The notes beneath the pieces were generated by a model. It worked only from the letters and a program-made list of their open reading frames with translations. It did not search any database and was not told where the DNA came from. From Symbiodinium natans (lineage: Eukaryota; Sar; Dinophyceae; Suessiales; Symbiodiniaceae), in NCBI GenBank assembly GCA_905221605.1, contig CAJNDS010000691.1, positions 124,001 to 188,000 on the forward strand: DNA of 64,000 nucleotides, given 5' to 3'. Position numbers and translations under genes: made by a program. Shown piece after piece: positions 51,935 through 60,002 of the stretch (its first letter is position 1; each line of letters starts with the position of its first letter).

Positions 51935-52074
51935 TATAACTGGAACCAGTAGTGTTTTGGTTTAGGGCAGAGGGAACTTTTAAATAGAAAACCCAAACCT
52001 TAACTCTAAGGCTATGATTCAGGGTATGTTTCGGGGTATGTTTGGCGGGCGGTCACTCAAGCTTAGAGTTTGGG
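51935..52074. repeat. Dispersed duplicate of 41064-41213
   Basis: It shares AACTCTAAGGCTATGATTCA, GGGTATGTTTCGGGGTATGT and CGGTCACTCAAGCTTAGAG with the 41-kb copy. Confidence 0.85.
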
Positions 52075-52159
52075 GTTGAGTTTTTGTTTTAAGGCCAAAG
52101 GGTCGATAGCAATTGGTTGTAAGAGGTTTGCGGTGCCTCGGGCTTTCATAATGACATCC

Positions 52160-52250
52160 TAAAGGTCGCCGCTGCATCAGCGGGCCGTCCGGCAGGTCGC
52201 CACTCCATCAGCAGGCCCGCGGGATTGTGGCCCTTGGGTCTTGTCGGGTT
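52160..52250. repeat. Short duplicate of 54120-54205
   Basis: The phrase around CCGGCAGGTCGCC...CCATCAGCAGGCCC...GGGATTG...GGCCCTTGGGTCTTGTC occurs on both sides of the HMG-box/pseudokinase gene, in direct orientation about 1.95 kb apart. Confidence 0.85.
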
Positions 52251-52563
52251 TAGGGTTTAGGGTTTAGGGGTTAGGGTGATCGCCAACTAAACTTCCCTCA
52301 GCATGACTCTGCTACTCAAGCCGCTGGGGGAATTTCAAAGCCATGTGCAAGGCTTCTCTTGTAACCCTCGACTGCCTAAACTACATGGAAACCTTATCAT
52401 ATAAACCCGGAAACCTAAACCCTAAACCAGAAGCTGCGACAAAACGCTTCTAATGTGGTGCTTATGCAATTAACAGTGGACCTTTCATACAGAGAACTCC
52501 TGTCTTGCAATTGTCGTAGAAGAAACATGGTGGCTGCCTAGATCGGCCATCTTCTTCGCTGCC

Positions 52564-53775
52564 ATGCCACCCAAGGGGTCTAAATCTGACCCGGCCTCTC
52601 CAAAAAAGCCGGAATCTGCTGCTGCGAAAAAGGCTGCCAAAAAGGCCGCCGACAAGGCTGTCAAACAGTTTCTTCCGAAAAAAAGAACACCTTATGCAAT
52701 CTTCGTGTCAGAGCAGTACGCACGGATTCAGGACGATGTCAAGCGAGAGCAAGAGGCCTCGGGGTCAGCAGATCAGAAACGTCCACAACGTCTGGCATTC
52801 GACCGCATCGGAGACGAGTGGAAGCGCTTGGGAAAAAAGGGCCAAGAGCCATACCAGAAGAGGGCCAAGGAGGAGGAAGCCGCGTTTGCTCGAGCGAAGG
52901 AGCAACTCATGTCTGGAGGGGCGAACGGCCAACCTCAGCATGGACCTGGCTCAAGCATAGGCGAGTATGAGCTCCTGGACACGGTCTTGTGGAGAGGAAC
53001 GTCCGTGGCTGCCTATGCTGCACTGCACAAGGATCTTCGTTTCGAATCTGCTGCAGTGGTTTATGAGTCTCAGGCGGACTTCCGACATGAAGTAGGCATC
53101 TTGCAGCAGCTCTGGCGGGCGGAAGAAAACGATGCATGGAATTGTGATGTCTTCTTGCGTGTGCAGCAGGCCATCATTTGCAACGATCCGGTGAAATGCA
53201 TCGTCTTTGAGAAGTTGCCTCGGCTGAGCGACGTGCTGACAAGATCTGGTCCGCTGAGGGGCCACAAGCTGCAGGCAATGGCTGCGCAGTTGGCGCTCGC
53301 GGTGACGCAGCTGCACGGACTGCAACTCTTGCACCTGGACTTGAGGCCGCATGCGGCATTCTGGAACGAGCAGGATTGCACCCTGAAGCTTGGAAGACTG
53401 ACCTTGTGTCAGGCGGAGGCTGCGCTGGCAGCGCAATCACAGGACACGGCCGCGTACACTGGGCTCTACCGACCACCGGAGGTCTGGCGAGGTGCAACTC
53501 CATCCAGACGGTCAGAGAGTTGGGCATACGGGGTCACACTGATGGAATGCTTCGCTGGCACACATCCCTTTACAGACATGGAACAGATTTGGAGTTTTGA
53601 TGCGACGGTGTCTGATTTCCAGGAGCTTGACAAGCGTGTTCCAGCCATGAGCTCGATGCCCCAGGATACTCGTTATGTGTGTCACTTGTTCATGCGGCGT
53701 GTGTCTGACAGCAGAATGCTGGTTGAGGAGTTCTTGAAGAATCGCCCGCTGCAGCAGAAGTTGTGCCAGCAGTAA
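52564..53775 (+). CDS. HMG-box protein fused to a pseudokinase-like domain
   Basis: A single uninterrupted frame of 403 codons runs from ATG 52564 to TAA 53775. Residues about 1-35 are a Lys/Ala/Pro-rich basic tail. Residues about 38-118 form an HMG box (KKRTPYAIFVSEQYARIQ ... IGDEWKRLGKKGQEPYQKRA), which normally bends or binds DNA. Residues about 135-395 are kinase-like: YELLDTVLWRGTSVAAYAAL, a HLDLRP catalytic-loop relic, RPPEVWRG in place of APE, and SWAYGVTLMECFAGTHPF (subdomain IX). The VAIK lysine is not seen (AAVVYES), HRD reads HLD, the loop Asn is missing and DFG is replaced by KLGRLTL. I therefore infer a pseudokinase. The lack of introns, among intron-rich neighbours, suggests a retrogene. 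No spliced-leader relict was recognised upstream. Confidence 0.85.
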   Translation: MPPKGSKSDPASPKKPESAAAKKAAKKAADKAVKQFLPKKRTPYAIFVSEQYARIQDDVKREQEASGSADQKRPQRLAFDRIGDEWKRLGKKGQEPYQKRAKEEEAAFARAKEQLMSGGANGQPQHGPGSSIGEYELLDTVLWRGTSVAAYAALHKDLRFESAAVVYESQADFRHEVGILQQLWRAEENDAWNCDVFLRVQQAIICNDPVKCIVFEKLPRLSDVLTRSGPLRGHKLQAMAAQLALAVTQLHGLQLLHLDLRPHAAFWNEQDCTLKLGRLTLCQAEAALAAQSQDTAAYTGLYRPPEVWRGATPSRRSESWAYGVTLMECFAGTHPFTDMEQIWSFDATVSDFQELDKRVPAMSSMPQDTRYVCHLFMRRVSDSRMLVEEFLKNRPLQQKLCQQ

Positions 53776-54290
53776 CAGTACTAGGGCTGGCCTAGAGGAC
53801 CTGTCGTTCTTCCTGCCTTGGAAACAGATAAACCCAACATGAATGCCAAGCGCTAACCCCAAGACCCGAGGCGCTCACCCTTGAAACTAAATATAATTGT
53901 AATAACCGCACCAATCAGAGGTCTTATAGCCTTCAGGGTTTGGGGTTTAAACTTGAAAGGGTTTAGGGTTTAAAGGGTCTAGGGATTGGGTTTTTGGTTT
54001 TAGGGTTAGCCCTGGCTAAATTCGAACCCTTTCGAGTGTAGCTCCTCACGCAACCCTAACAAAAGAACCTCAACCCCAAGCCCGAACTCTTTGGAGCCCT
54101 TAACCCTCGAGCCCACAAGAGCTCCCTCCGGCAGGTCGCCGCTGCGTCAGCAGCCGCTCCATCAGCAGGCCCACGGGATTGAGGCCCTTGGGTCTTGTCA
54201 GGAGGTTTAGGGGTTTATAGAAATTGTATTTAGTTTGTGTCCGGAGTTTTGTCGGGATTTGCCGGGTTTTGTTTCTTGCTTTTGCTGAAA
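53776..54290. other. 3' flank and repeat-bearing spacer
   Basis: After the stop there is AT-richer sequence, a few TTTAGGG-like units (53938-54005), and the short duplicate of 52160-52250 at 54120-54205. No gene is seen before the gap. Confidence 0.5.
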
Positions 54291-54390
54291 NNNNNNNNNN
54301 NNNNNNNNNNNNNNNNNNNNNNNNNNNNNNNNNNNNNNNNNNNNNNNNNNNNNNNNNNNNNNNNNNNNNNNNNNNNNNNNNNNNNNNNNN
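54291..54390. other. Assembly gap (100 N)
   Basis: Exactly 100 undetermined bases. The round number suggests a placeholder, so the true distance is unknown. The multi-exon gene that follows may begin inside or before it. Confidence 0.99.
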
Positions 54391-54459
54391 ACTTAATACA
54401 TTTTTTGGCAAAACCTGAAGCCTTTTTTGGCCAAACCCGGAACCACATCCCTGAACTCT

Positions 54460-54650
54460 TTTGCGCATAGACCAACCAGGAATCCGCAGGGCTGCGGCGT
54501 GCTCGGAGATTTGCAGTGGTCGTGCCCCGGTCCAGCCGGCGCCGGGGTGGGCCTGCGTGACATCTCGGCCAGCCGTGAGTTTTGGTACAAGGGCGACAAC
54601 CCGCCCGAGCTGCCGGAAACGATGGTGCTGTTCACAGATGACAGTGCAAG
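54460..54650 (+). CDS. Unrecognised multi-exon gene, exon 1 seen
   Basis: The frame reads GCGVLGDLQWSCPGPAGAGV, then GLRDISASREFWYKGDNPPE, then LPETMVLFTDDSA. It ends AG at 54650 before a GC donor and joins in phase to 54747. The upstream limit is approximate. No domain is recognised; the full gene reaches 58983. Confidence 0.65.
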
Positions 54651-54746
54651 GCTCGGGTTTAACGTTTCAGGGCTTGAGTTCCAGCCCTGCACACCTAATA
54701 ACGTTTCAGGGCTTGGGTTCCAGCCCTGCACACCTAACCATTGCAG
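54651..54746 (+). other. GC-AG intron made of a tandem 46-bp pair
   Basis: The intron begins GCTCGGGTTT and contains two consecutive copies of AACGTTTCAGGGCTTG(A/G)GTT plus CCAGCCCTGCACACCTAA, ending CATTGCAG. Removing it joins AG to G-GGG-GAC in frame (R-G-DLTPVSR). Reading through it is also open, so retention would add 32 residues. Confidence 0.7.
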
Positions 54747-54877
54747 GGGGGACTTGACACCCGTGTCGCGGGTAGTCCAACTTGCTGCCTTCATCTTTGA
54801 GTGGGATGCGGCAGTGGCAGCCGGCGAGGAGCGAGCCAAGCTGTTCGCTGCGCGTGCAGCCGCTGCTGGGAGAAAGG
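54747..54877 (+). CDS. Unrecognised multi-exon gene, exon 2
   Basis: The frame reads GDLTPVSRVVQLAAFIFEWD, then AAVAAGEERAKLFAARAAAA, then GRK. The donor is GT at 54878, inside GTTTAGG, a telomere-like unit. It is an Ala-rich helix. Confidence 0.7.
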
Positions 54878-54930
54878 GTTTAGGCCTACTGCACGAGGGT
54901 TGTTTTTAATTTCTAATAAGGTTGGAGCAG

Positions 54931-55054
54931 TCCCGAATTTTGAGGCTCACCGCTTCAGCTTCATTCGGGCCAGCTCAGACTCCGTGGAGTCTTGGTGGCT
55001 TGTTCATCGCCGCGGAGAGGAAGTAATACGAACCTCGAGCGAGGCACTGAAAGG
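54931..55054 (+). CDS. Unrecognised multi-exon gene, exon 3
   Basis: The acceptor at 54929-54930 is chosen by phase. The frame reads VPNFEAHRFSFIRASSDSVE, then SWWLVHRRGEEVIRTSSEAL. A GT at 55055 is the likely donor. Composition is strongly protein-like. Confidence 0.65.
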
Positions 55055-55310
55055 GTTTCGGCTTGGAAGTGTCCTAATTTCTCGGGGGGGCAGGGGGGAG
55101 CTCCCCTCTCATCTCCTCTCCCCATCCCCTCTTCCCTCTCCCCTGTAACAACTCCAAGACAGACACATATGCAAAACACCGAAAAACACAGATAAATCAC
55201 AAAGGAATTCAGTCCAGAAATTCAGGTTATCAGTTTAGGGTACAGGCTCGGGTTCCTGCTACCAGCGTTTCCCACCGCCGCGGCCAGGAGGGGAATCATT
55301 TCTCCTGCAG

Positions 55311-55429
55311 GTTGGCAGATCGTCTCTTCATGCCCCTCGTCAGCATGTGGCCTTGCCTTCGCTTGCCATGCACCCGCGGCTTGTGACACAAGCTCAAGCC
55401 AAGGCTACAGAAACTTCACGAATCGCTCG
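55311..55429 (+). CDS. Unrecognised multi-exon gene, exon 4
   Basis: It has strong splice signals: acceptor TTTCTCCTGCAG at 55299-55310 and donor CG-GTAAGC at 55430. The frame reads VGRSSLHAPRQHVALPSLAM, then HPRLVTQAQAKATETSRIA. A further scrap (APGNLFEEFQ) lies at 55443-55473. Confidence 0.55.
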
Positions 55430-55634
55430 GTAAGCCTTCGGCCCCGGGCAACCTCTTCGAGGAGTTCCAGGCAGCAGTGAGCTGAGGATGTCAAATCTGC
55501 TGTTGGGTTTACCTGACAGGCCCGGCTCAGGGACAGGAAGCTGAGCTTTGCCCACGTAGACAGCAAGGCTGGGCAGTCAAAGAGTTAAATACCTAAAATT
55601 TAAAAACTCCCTAAACCCAGAGCTTCTGTGGCAG

Positions 55635-55842
55635 GTGAGCAGCAAAGACATGATAGCGAAACTTTTGCGGCTGCGGCAGCGCTGCGTGGAAGCAGAAGTC
55701 TGGGATGAGTTCAAAATGCTGCAGCACCACGACGACTTCGGCCCCACTTGGGCAAGCCGTTGGAGCATTGCGTGCCGCGTGCTCGGGCTAGCTTCCAAGC
55801 CCGAGGAGTTTGCTTGGATGGTTCGTTCCTTGCTTTACAAGG
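55635..55842 (+). CDS. Unrecognised multi-exon gene, exon 5
   Basis: After CTGTGGCAG the frame reads VSSKDMIAKLLRLRQRCVEA, then EVWDEFKMLQHHDDFGPTWA, then SRWSIACRVLGLASKPEEFA, then WMVRSLLYK. It ends AAGG before GACTTG, a GA donor at 55843, and joins in phase 1 to 55955. Confidence 0.75.
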
Positions 55843-55954
55843 GACTTGCCCCAAACCCTAAAGGCTTGCCCTGAGGGCCCGAGGGCCCGAAACCCCTAAC
55901 CCCTAAACCCTGAACCCTAAACCCTAAGCCCTAAATCCAAAACCCGAAGCTCAG
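55843..55954 (+). other. GA-AG intron with CCCTAAA units
   Basis: A GA donor and CTCAG acceptor are required for the in-frame join YKG-SFALGART. The interior holds C-type repeat units. This is one of several non-canonical donors in the gene. Confidence 0.65.
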
Positions 55955-56359
55955 GATCCTTCGCTTTGGGCGCAAGAACGCCTGCGAAGTACCCCGGCTT
56001 CCGGCGCAAGATCTACGAGCTGCAGAAGGAGGACCTCATTGACAGCGCCAAAGCGGTGATTGCGACGCGTGGCGTGATGGTCCGGATCATCAAAGACGTG
56101 TCCACAGCAGACAGCTCTTGGTGCGATCTCCTGGCAAAGTTTGTGGATGCGAAGCAGATGTGCTCCATAGACGCGTCGTTTCTGGAGGACATTCACGGCA
56201 GGAGCAATGAGCAGGTCGCTGTCCTTGAGTTGCTGAAAGGTATGCAGGAGCATGCGTACCTCCCGGAGTTCTATGGGGTGGCGGCCAGTCATGATTCCGT
56301 GCAGTCACAATACAGCGACAGTCGGATCCAGAAGCTTTGCAAAAAAGCCATCGATGAGC
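55955..56359 (+). CDS. Unrecognised multi-exon gene, exon 6
   Basis: The frame reads SFALGARTPAKYPGFRRKIY, then ELQKEDLIDSAKAVIATRGV, then SSWCDLLAKFVDAKQMCSID, then NEQVAVLELLKGMQEHAYLP, then SDSRIQKLCKKAIDE. It is all-helical in character. The frame stays open to TGA at 56392-56394; the exon end near 56359 (GC donor) is chosen to reach the next exon in phase and is tentative. Confidence 0.7.
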
Positions 56360-56424
56360 CGCTCTGCTGGAAGTTAGAACTGGTAATCGTTTGAACCTCA
56401 CGTGCTGGCGTTGTGTGCTGACAG

Positions 56425-56673
56425 GCACCGGGCGACACACATGGCCCCGCTGCAGACGGCGCCCATGGTCATTGAGCCGCCAGATGTGCCGCAGCCTGAT
56501 GATGCTTGGAAAGATGAGGACGTGGCAGTGCCGCAGGCAGAGACCTCTACCGTGAACGTGGGCCAGGTCCGCGAAGACCCGCGTGTGGTGGCGAAGAAGA
56601 TGATGTTTAGATACATCAAGTTCGTCGTTGCTGACGTCATGGATTGTGGCAGCATGGAGGCCGCCCTGCAAGG
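56425..56673 (+). CDS. Unrecognised multi-exon gene, exon 7
   Basis: After GCTGACAG the frame reads HRATHMAPLQTAPMVIEPPD, then VPQPDDAWKDEDVAVPQAET, then VVAKKMMFRYIKFVVADVMD. A GA donor at 56674 gives an in-frame join (LQG-TVDKLLPAG) to 57019. Without it the frame stops at TGA 56684-56686. Confidence 0.65.
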
Positions 56674-57018
56674 GAACTCGGAATGAAAACATTAATGGAA
56701 TTAGTAGGGTTTAGGGTTTAGGGTTCAGGTTGCTTAGGGTCTAGGGTTTGGCTTCATAAATTCGGCTTGGGGTTTCGTTTAAGGGTTGTTGAGGAGCCAC
56801 CGGCCCCTGAGACCCTCTGAGATTTGTTTGTTCGCTGGGGTGTTCCACCTTGCTGAATCATTTCATCTCCTTGCATTCAGTCAGGTGCATCTATGCTCAC
56901 CTTGACCACCAGCCCCTAAGACCCTCTGAGATTTCTTTGCTCGATGGGGCGTCCCGCCGGCGGGCTGGGTATATGTTGTGACAGGGCTAGGGTTGTAGGG
57001 AGTTGTTTCGTCAATCAG
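56674..57018 (+). other. GA-AG intron with a direct repeat
   Basis: It contains TTTAGGG units just after the donor and two copies of a ~50-bp phrase CC(G/A)GCCCCT(G/A)AGACCCTCTGAGATTT at about 56799 and 56909. It ends CAATCAG. Confidence 0.6.
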
Positions 57019-57103
57019 GACAGTCGACAAGCTCCTGCCCGCCGGCGACAATGCGGAGCAGATGCTCCGCGGCTGGCTCCTGGACGGTTCCATGCTGACA
57101 GAG
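57019..57103 (+). CDS. Unrecognised multi-exon gene, exon 8
   Basis: The frame reads TVDKLLPAGDNAEQMLRGWL, then LDGSMLTE. The acceptor is AATCAG, the donor GAG-GTCAGTG at 57104, and phase 0 is left, joining to 57195. Confidence 0.75.
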
Positions 57104-57194
57104 GTCAGTGAGGCTTATTCGCGCAACCACAACTGCTTCACACGAAGTCCTCCATTTGCAAAGCCGGTTTTGCTGCTCACCCGCAAGATGCTAG

Positions 57195-57255
57195 TTGGAT
57201 TTTAAAACGCTTGCGCGCGCCGCCGAGGCCCAGGAAATTCGAAAAACCTTTTCGG
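57195..57255 (+). CDS. Unrecognised multi-exon gene, exon 9
   Basis: After GATGCTAG the phase-0 frame reads LDFKTLARAAEAQEIRKTFS. The donor GT at 57256 leaves phase 1, which matches the acceptor at 57539-57540. The intron 57256-57540 holds two copies of CCAGGTCCTGGTCTGCTTCC (about 57350 and 57500). Confidence 0.65.
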
Positions 57256-57540
57256 GTAGGGGCAGGTCTTGAGGGGGTCCCGTGCTTCGGCGGTGTGGTC
57301 TCAGGGGGTCAGGGCGAGGGGGGGGCCAAGGAGGGGGGAAGGGGGCGTACCAGGTCCTGGTCTGCTTCCTATACAGTGCTTTGGCGGTGGTCTCAGAGGG
57401 TCAGGGGCGAGGGGGGTCCCAGGAGAAGTGCCAGGCAGGGGTCTCAAGGCGAGGGTTCAAAAGGAGGGTCGGAGGGGGCAGGGTTCGAGGGAGCGTGCCA
57501 GGTCCTGGTCTGCTTCCTATACACCATATTCCCTGCGTAG

Positions 57541-57622
57541 CTCGAGAATCTCTGAGGACGAACTCGTGCAGGATCTTCGAGAAGCTGGCCCAAGCAGACA
57601 AGGACAAGAAATGTCAATTCAG
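57541..57622 (+). CDS. Unrecognised multi-exon gene, exon 10
   Basis: The frame reads RESLRTNSCRIFEKLAQADK and then DKKCQF. The exact donor is uncertain: a GT at 57613 gives an in-phase join to 57651, while the GT at 57623 does not. Confidence 0.6.
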
Positions 57623-57650
57623 GTTGGGTTCTAGGGGTTTACAGTTTCAG

Positions 57651-57850
57651 TCTTTAGACATACGCAGGACGTATTCATGGTCTTTGACATGGGTTCGGCC
57701 AAAGCGCAGGGCGAGATTAGAAAACAGCTCGGGAAAATCGTCAAATCGAAGGCGCAGAGTACTTTGCAGAGCTTTCTTTTCTTGCCGCAGCAACAAGATC
57801 TTGAGCGTCGGGCCCGTTACAATGCTGCTTTGGACGATTTGTGCTTCAGT
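57651..57850 (+). CDS. Unrecognised multi-exon gene, exon 11
   Basis: The frame reads FRHTQDVFMVFDMGSAKAQG, then EIRKQLGKIVKSKAQSTLQS, then FLFLPQQQDLERRARYNAAL. The donor is uncertain. The minus strand is also open here, but the + frame fits the flanking exons. Confidence 0.6.
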
Positions 57851-57892
57851 CGCAAAAATGGTGCACATGGCACTGGTTCAGTGTCTCGTGTA

Positions 57893-58082
57893 GGAACCGC
57901 CGACCCCGAGGATCGAGCCGAGGCCTGATGCCAGGCGCAAGCGCAAGGCGGTCTCGCTGGGCGCGTATGTCGGCCGGGAGTCTCTCCACTTTGCTGTTTG
58001 CGGCAGCAGTCTGGAAGCGCGCGAACACCGCTGGATAGGGACAGCCTTGCACACATGTCTGGGAGCAATGATTGGGTCCCGG
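57893..58082 (+). CDS. Unrecognised multi-exon gene, exon 12
   Basis: After GTGTAG the frame reads EPPTPRIEPRPDARRKRKAV, then SLGAYVGRESLHFAVCGSSL, then EAREHRWIGTALHTCLGAMI. It ends before GTTTAGGG at 58082-58089, again a telomere-like donor. The basic patch ARRKRK could bind nucleic acid or target the nucleus (inference). Confidence 0.65.
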
Positions 58083-58104
58083 GTTTAGGGCTACACTGTG
58101 TGCA

Positions 58105-58205
58105 GGACTGGCACGGACTCGACGTGTCCATGGCTTCCGGTCCCCCTCCCGAACCCAGTGCTGCTGGAACCGAGAGTGACAAAGAAGATCAAAACCCAGG
58201 CGAAG
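58105..58205 (+). CDS. Unrecognised multi-exon gene, exon 13
   Basis: After GTGTGCAG the frame reads DWHGLDVSMASGPPPEPSAA, then GTESDKEDQNPGEAKRD. It is a disordered acidic linker; the end is approximate. Confidence 0.5.
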
Positions 58206-58230
58206 CCAAGAGAGATAGTGTTACATGTCG

Positions 58231-58347
58231 GTCTGGTTTGCTTCGGGCGCTTGGGAGGTGCTGCTGAAGGTTGAAGGCAAGGGCAAGTTCATCTCGGACA
58301 CGGCGGCTGAACCAGCCATTCCCGACGACATGGCCGACGAGGAGTGA
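58231..58347 (+). CDS. Unrecognised multi-exon gene, exon 14
   Basis: The frame reads VWFASGAWEVLLKVEGKGKF, then ISDTAAEPAIPDDMADEE, then TGA at 58345-58347. Directly after it a 24-bp unit (CTGCTGCTTGACACGAAGCC) is repeated in tandem. The next exon at about 58396 continues a coding frame, so the TGA may be intronic. Confidence 0.6.
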   Translation, partial: VWFASGAWEVLLKVEGKGKFISDTAAEPAIPDDMADEE

Positions 58348-58392
58348 CTGCTGCTTGACACGAAGCCAACTGCTGCTTGACACGAAGCCAAA

Positions 58393-58590
58393 GCCAGTGA
58401 CGCTTGTGTCCAGGACATGCTCCCCCTTCACTTCGCGTCCAAACATGTGGTCGTGTATCAGGAGCTATTCCACACATTCCGTCTGTCCAGCCTCATCTTC
58501 CTGAGCCCAGACCCCTACGGGCTTCTTGCAGGGTTGCGCAGCAAGGTGACCATGGTGGCTGTTTGCCGAAGCTCACTGCACGCCAAGGCC
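58393..58590 (+). CDS. Unrecognised multi-exon gene, exon 15
   Basis: The frame reads ASDACVQDMLPLHFASKHVV, then VYQELFHTFRLSSLIFLSPD, then PYGLLAGLRSKVTMVAVCRS. Three + frames are open here; this one has the most natural composition. It ends near AAGGCCAGG before CCCTAAACC. Confidence 0.55.
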
Positions 58591-58650
58591 AGGGGGCAAG
58601 GATTCCCAAAACCCTAAACCTTAAACCGACTGGGTTACCCAAAACCGCAG

Positions 58651-58983
58651 GTCCTCATGGACTTTCTCGTGGAAAAGCTTGTGGTGGATCTGAGCCAGTC
58701 TCCGCCCGCGTCCTCGGTGGCCCCTGCTGTCCACGACAGCAATCCAGAGCCACGCAACACAGGTGCCAGCAATGGCCAGAATGCCGTGAAGGACGGCCAG
58801 GATGATGCCGCGAAGGACATCGCTCAGGGCGACAAGACCACAAACCAAGAGAAGAAGCAGAAGAAGGATGCTCAGGCCAACAAGACCAACGACGAAGAGA
58901 AGAAGGAGGAGAAGGATGCGGAGTATGAACTTTCCGAGGAAGAGAGCGGCTCCAGCAGTGGCAAGGAGGCCGGGTCTGAGTGA
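58651..58983 (+). CDS. Unrecognised multi-exon gene, terminal exon
   Basis: After AACCGCAG the frame reads VLMDFLVEKLVVDLSQSPPA, then a long charged tail (KKQKKDAQANKTNDEEKKEE, then YELSEEESGSSSGKEAGSE) and TGA at 58981-58983. The alternating Lys/Glu, Ser-rich tail is typical of disordered nuclear or chromatin-associated proteins (inference). This ends the 54.4-59.0 kb gene. Confidence 0.75.
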   Translation, partial: VLMDFLVEKLVVDLSQSPPASSVAPAVHDSNPEPRNTGASNGQNAVKDGQDDAAKDIAQGDKTTNQEKKQKKDAQANKTNDEEKKEEKDAEYELSEEESGSSSGKEAGSE

Positions 58984-59830
58984 AGCAGACAGCCGTCAGG
59001 GTGTCGCTGCGGATTCCGTGAGGCTCGGGCTGAGTTGGCAGGGGAGAGCCACCAGGTCTCTTCCGTTTTGGGCCGATTAGCTTTGAGCCCGTAGGGGAAG
59101 TCTGCAGGTTTTTAAAAAGAGCGAGCAGTAGCAGGAACTGTGTGCATCATTGTCATTAGTACGCCGTGCCGGCCTTAAAAGCGTTGAAAGGTCAACACTC
59201 AGGCAACTGCTTGCGTCAGATGAGGTCGGACGCTGAGGCTAATTTTAATTCCGAGACCAGATCCGCACAGGCCCACAGAGGTCTGGTCACCCAGTGAGTG
59301 CAGCTCAGAAGCCGAATCACAAATCCTTCCTAATGTGCGCAGGCTGGAGCTGGTTCAGGCTTCTTGAAGTTACTCTCTCTTTGCGTGTGCCTTCCGATCC
59401 TTCTCATTGACAGGGCGCCTCTCGATCCGTCAGTGCGTGCGGGGTTTTCAGTTTAGGGTTAAGGGTCTCCGGTTTGCTCGGTTGGTTCTCGAGAAGTGTC
59501 GCGTGTCTCTCTCGATCTGTCTTTGGGTGTAGATTTTTGGTTTAGGGAAAGGGCGGGGTCTTCAAAATGACACTCGATTGTGGTCGGCAAGTGCAGCCGC
59601 TTCGACGGTGCAGTTTCGGACAGCCTTCGTCCAGAGTTTGCGGTTCAACGTCAAGTGAACTCCACTTAGCCTAGTGTCACCCAAGTCATGGCAGCTTCAC
59701 GTGAGCAAGCGGATGCCTTGGCAATGCTGAAGGGTGCTAAGGGATCTTGTTCCTCGGCAGCCTGTTACTGTTGCACACGTGGTGTTTTGCAGAAGGTAGA
59801 AGTGAATTCGGAAGACAAGGCAAGAAAATA
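58984..59830. other. Intergenic spacer, no gene seen
   Basis: There are few telomere-like units. A degenerate direct repeat with CTCTCGAT(C)CGTC...TTTAGGG lies at about 59407 and 59512. No convincing protein frame is present. Confidence 0.5.
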
Positions 59831-59833
59831 AAG

Positions 59834-59985
59834 ATGGTCGACATCGCCGCAGCTAAGCTGGATGATATCCTGAAGGAGGCGCCGCGTGGGCAGGCCGGCC
59901 CTTTGTTCTCAGAGTAGGAGTATAGTCAGGCCGAGCTGATGCACTTGCCGACTCTGCTGCAGCACTTCCAGCCGCAAGGGCCCTA
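59834..59985 (+). CDS. Short N-terminal-like frame with an in-frame stop
   Basis: ATG at 59834 opens MVDIAAAKLDDILKEAPRGQ and then AGPLFSE before TAG at 59915-59917. The frame then continues as EYSQAELMHLPTLLQHFQPQ to a TAA. Either an unseen intron removes the stop, or this is a broken exon of the gene that follows. Confidence 0.35.
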
Positions 59986-60002
59986 AGCATCAGTCACGGC
60001 AT

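Noticed and set aside
52500-52563. A spliced-leader relict at the 5' end of the HMG/pseudokinase gene
   Set aside because: The upstream sequence (GGCCATCTTCTTCGCTGCC) only loosely resembles a leader; the match is too weak to call.
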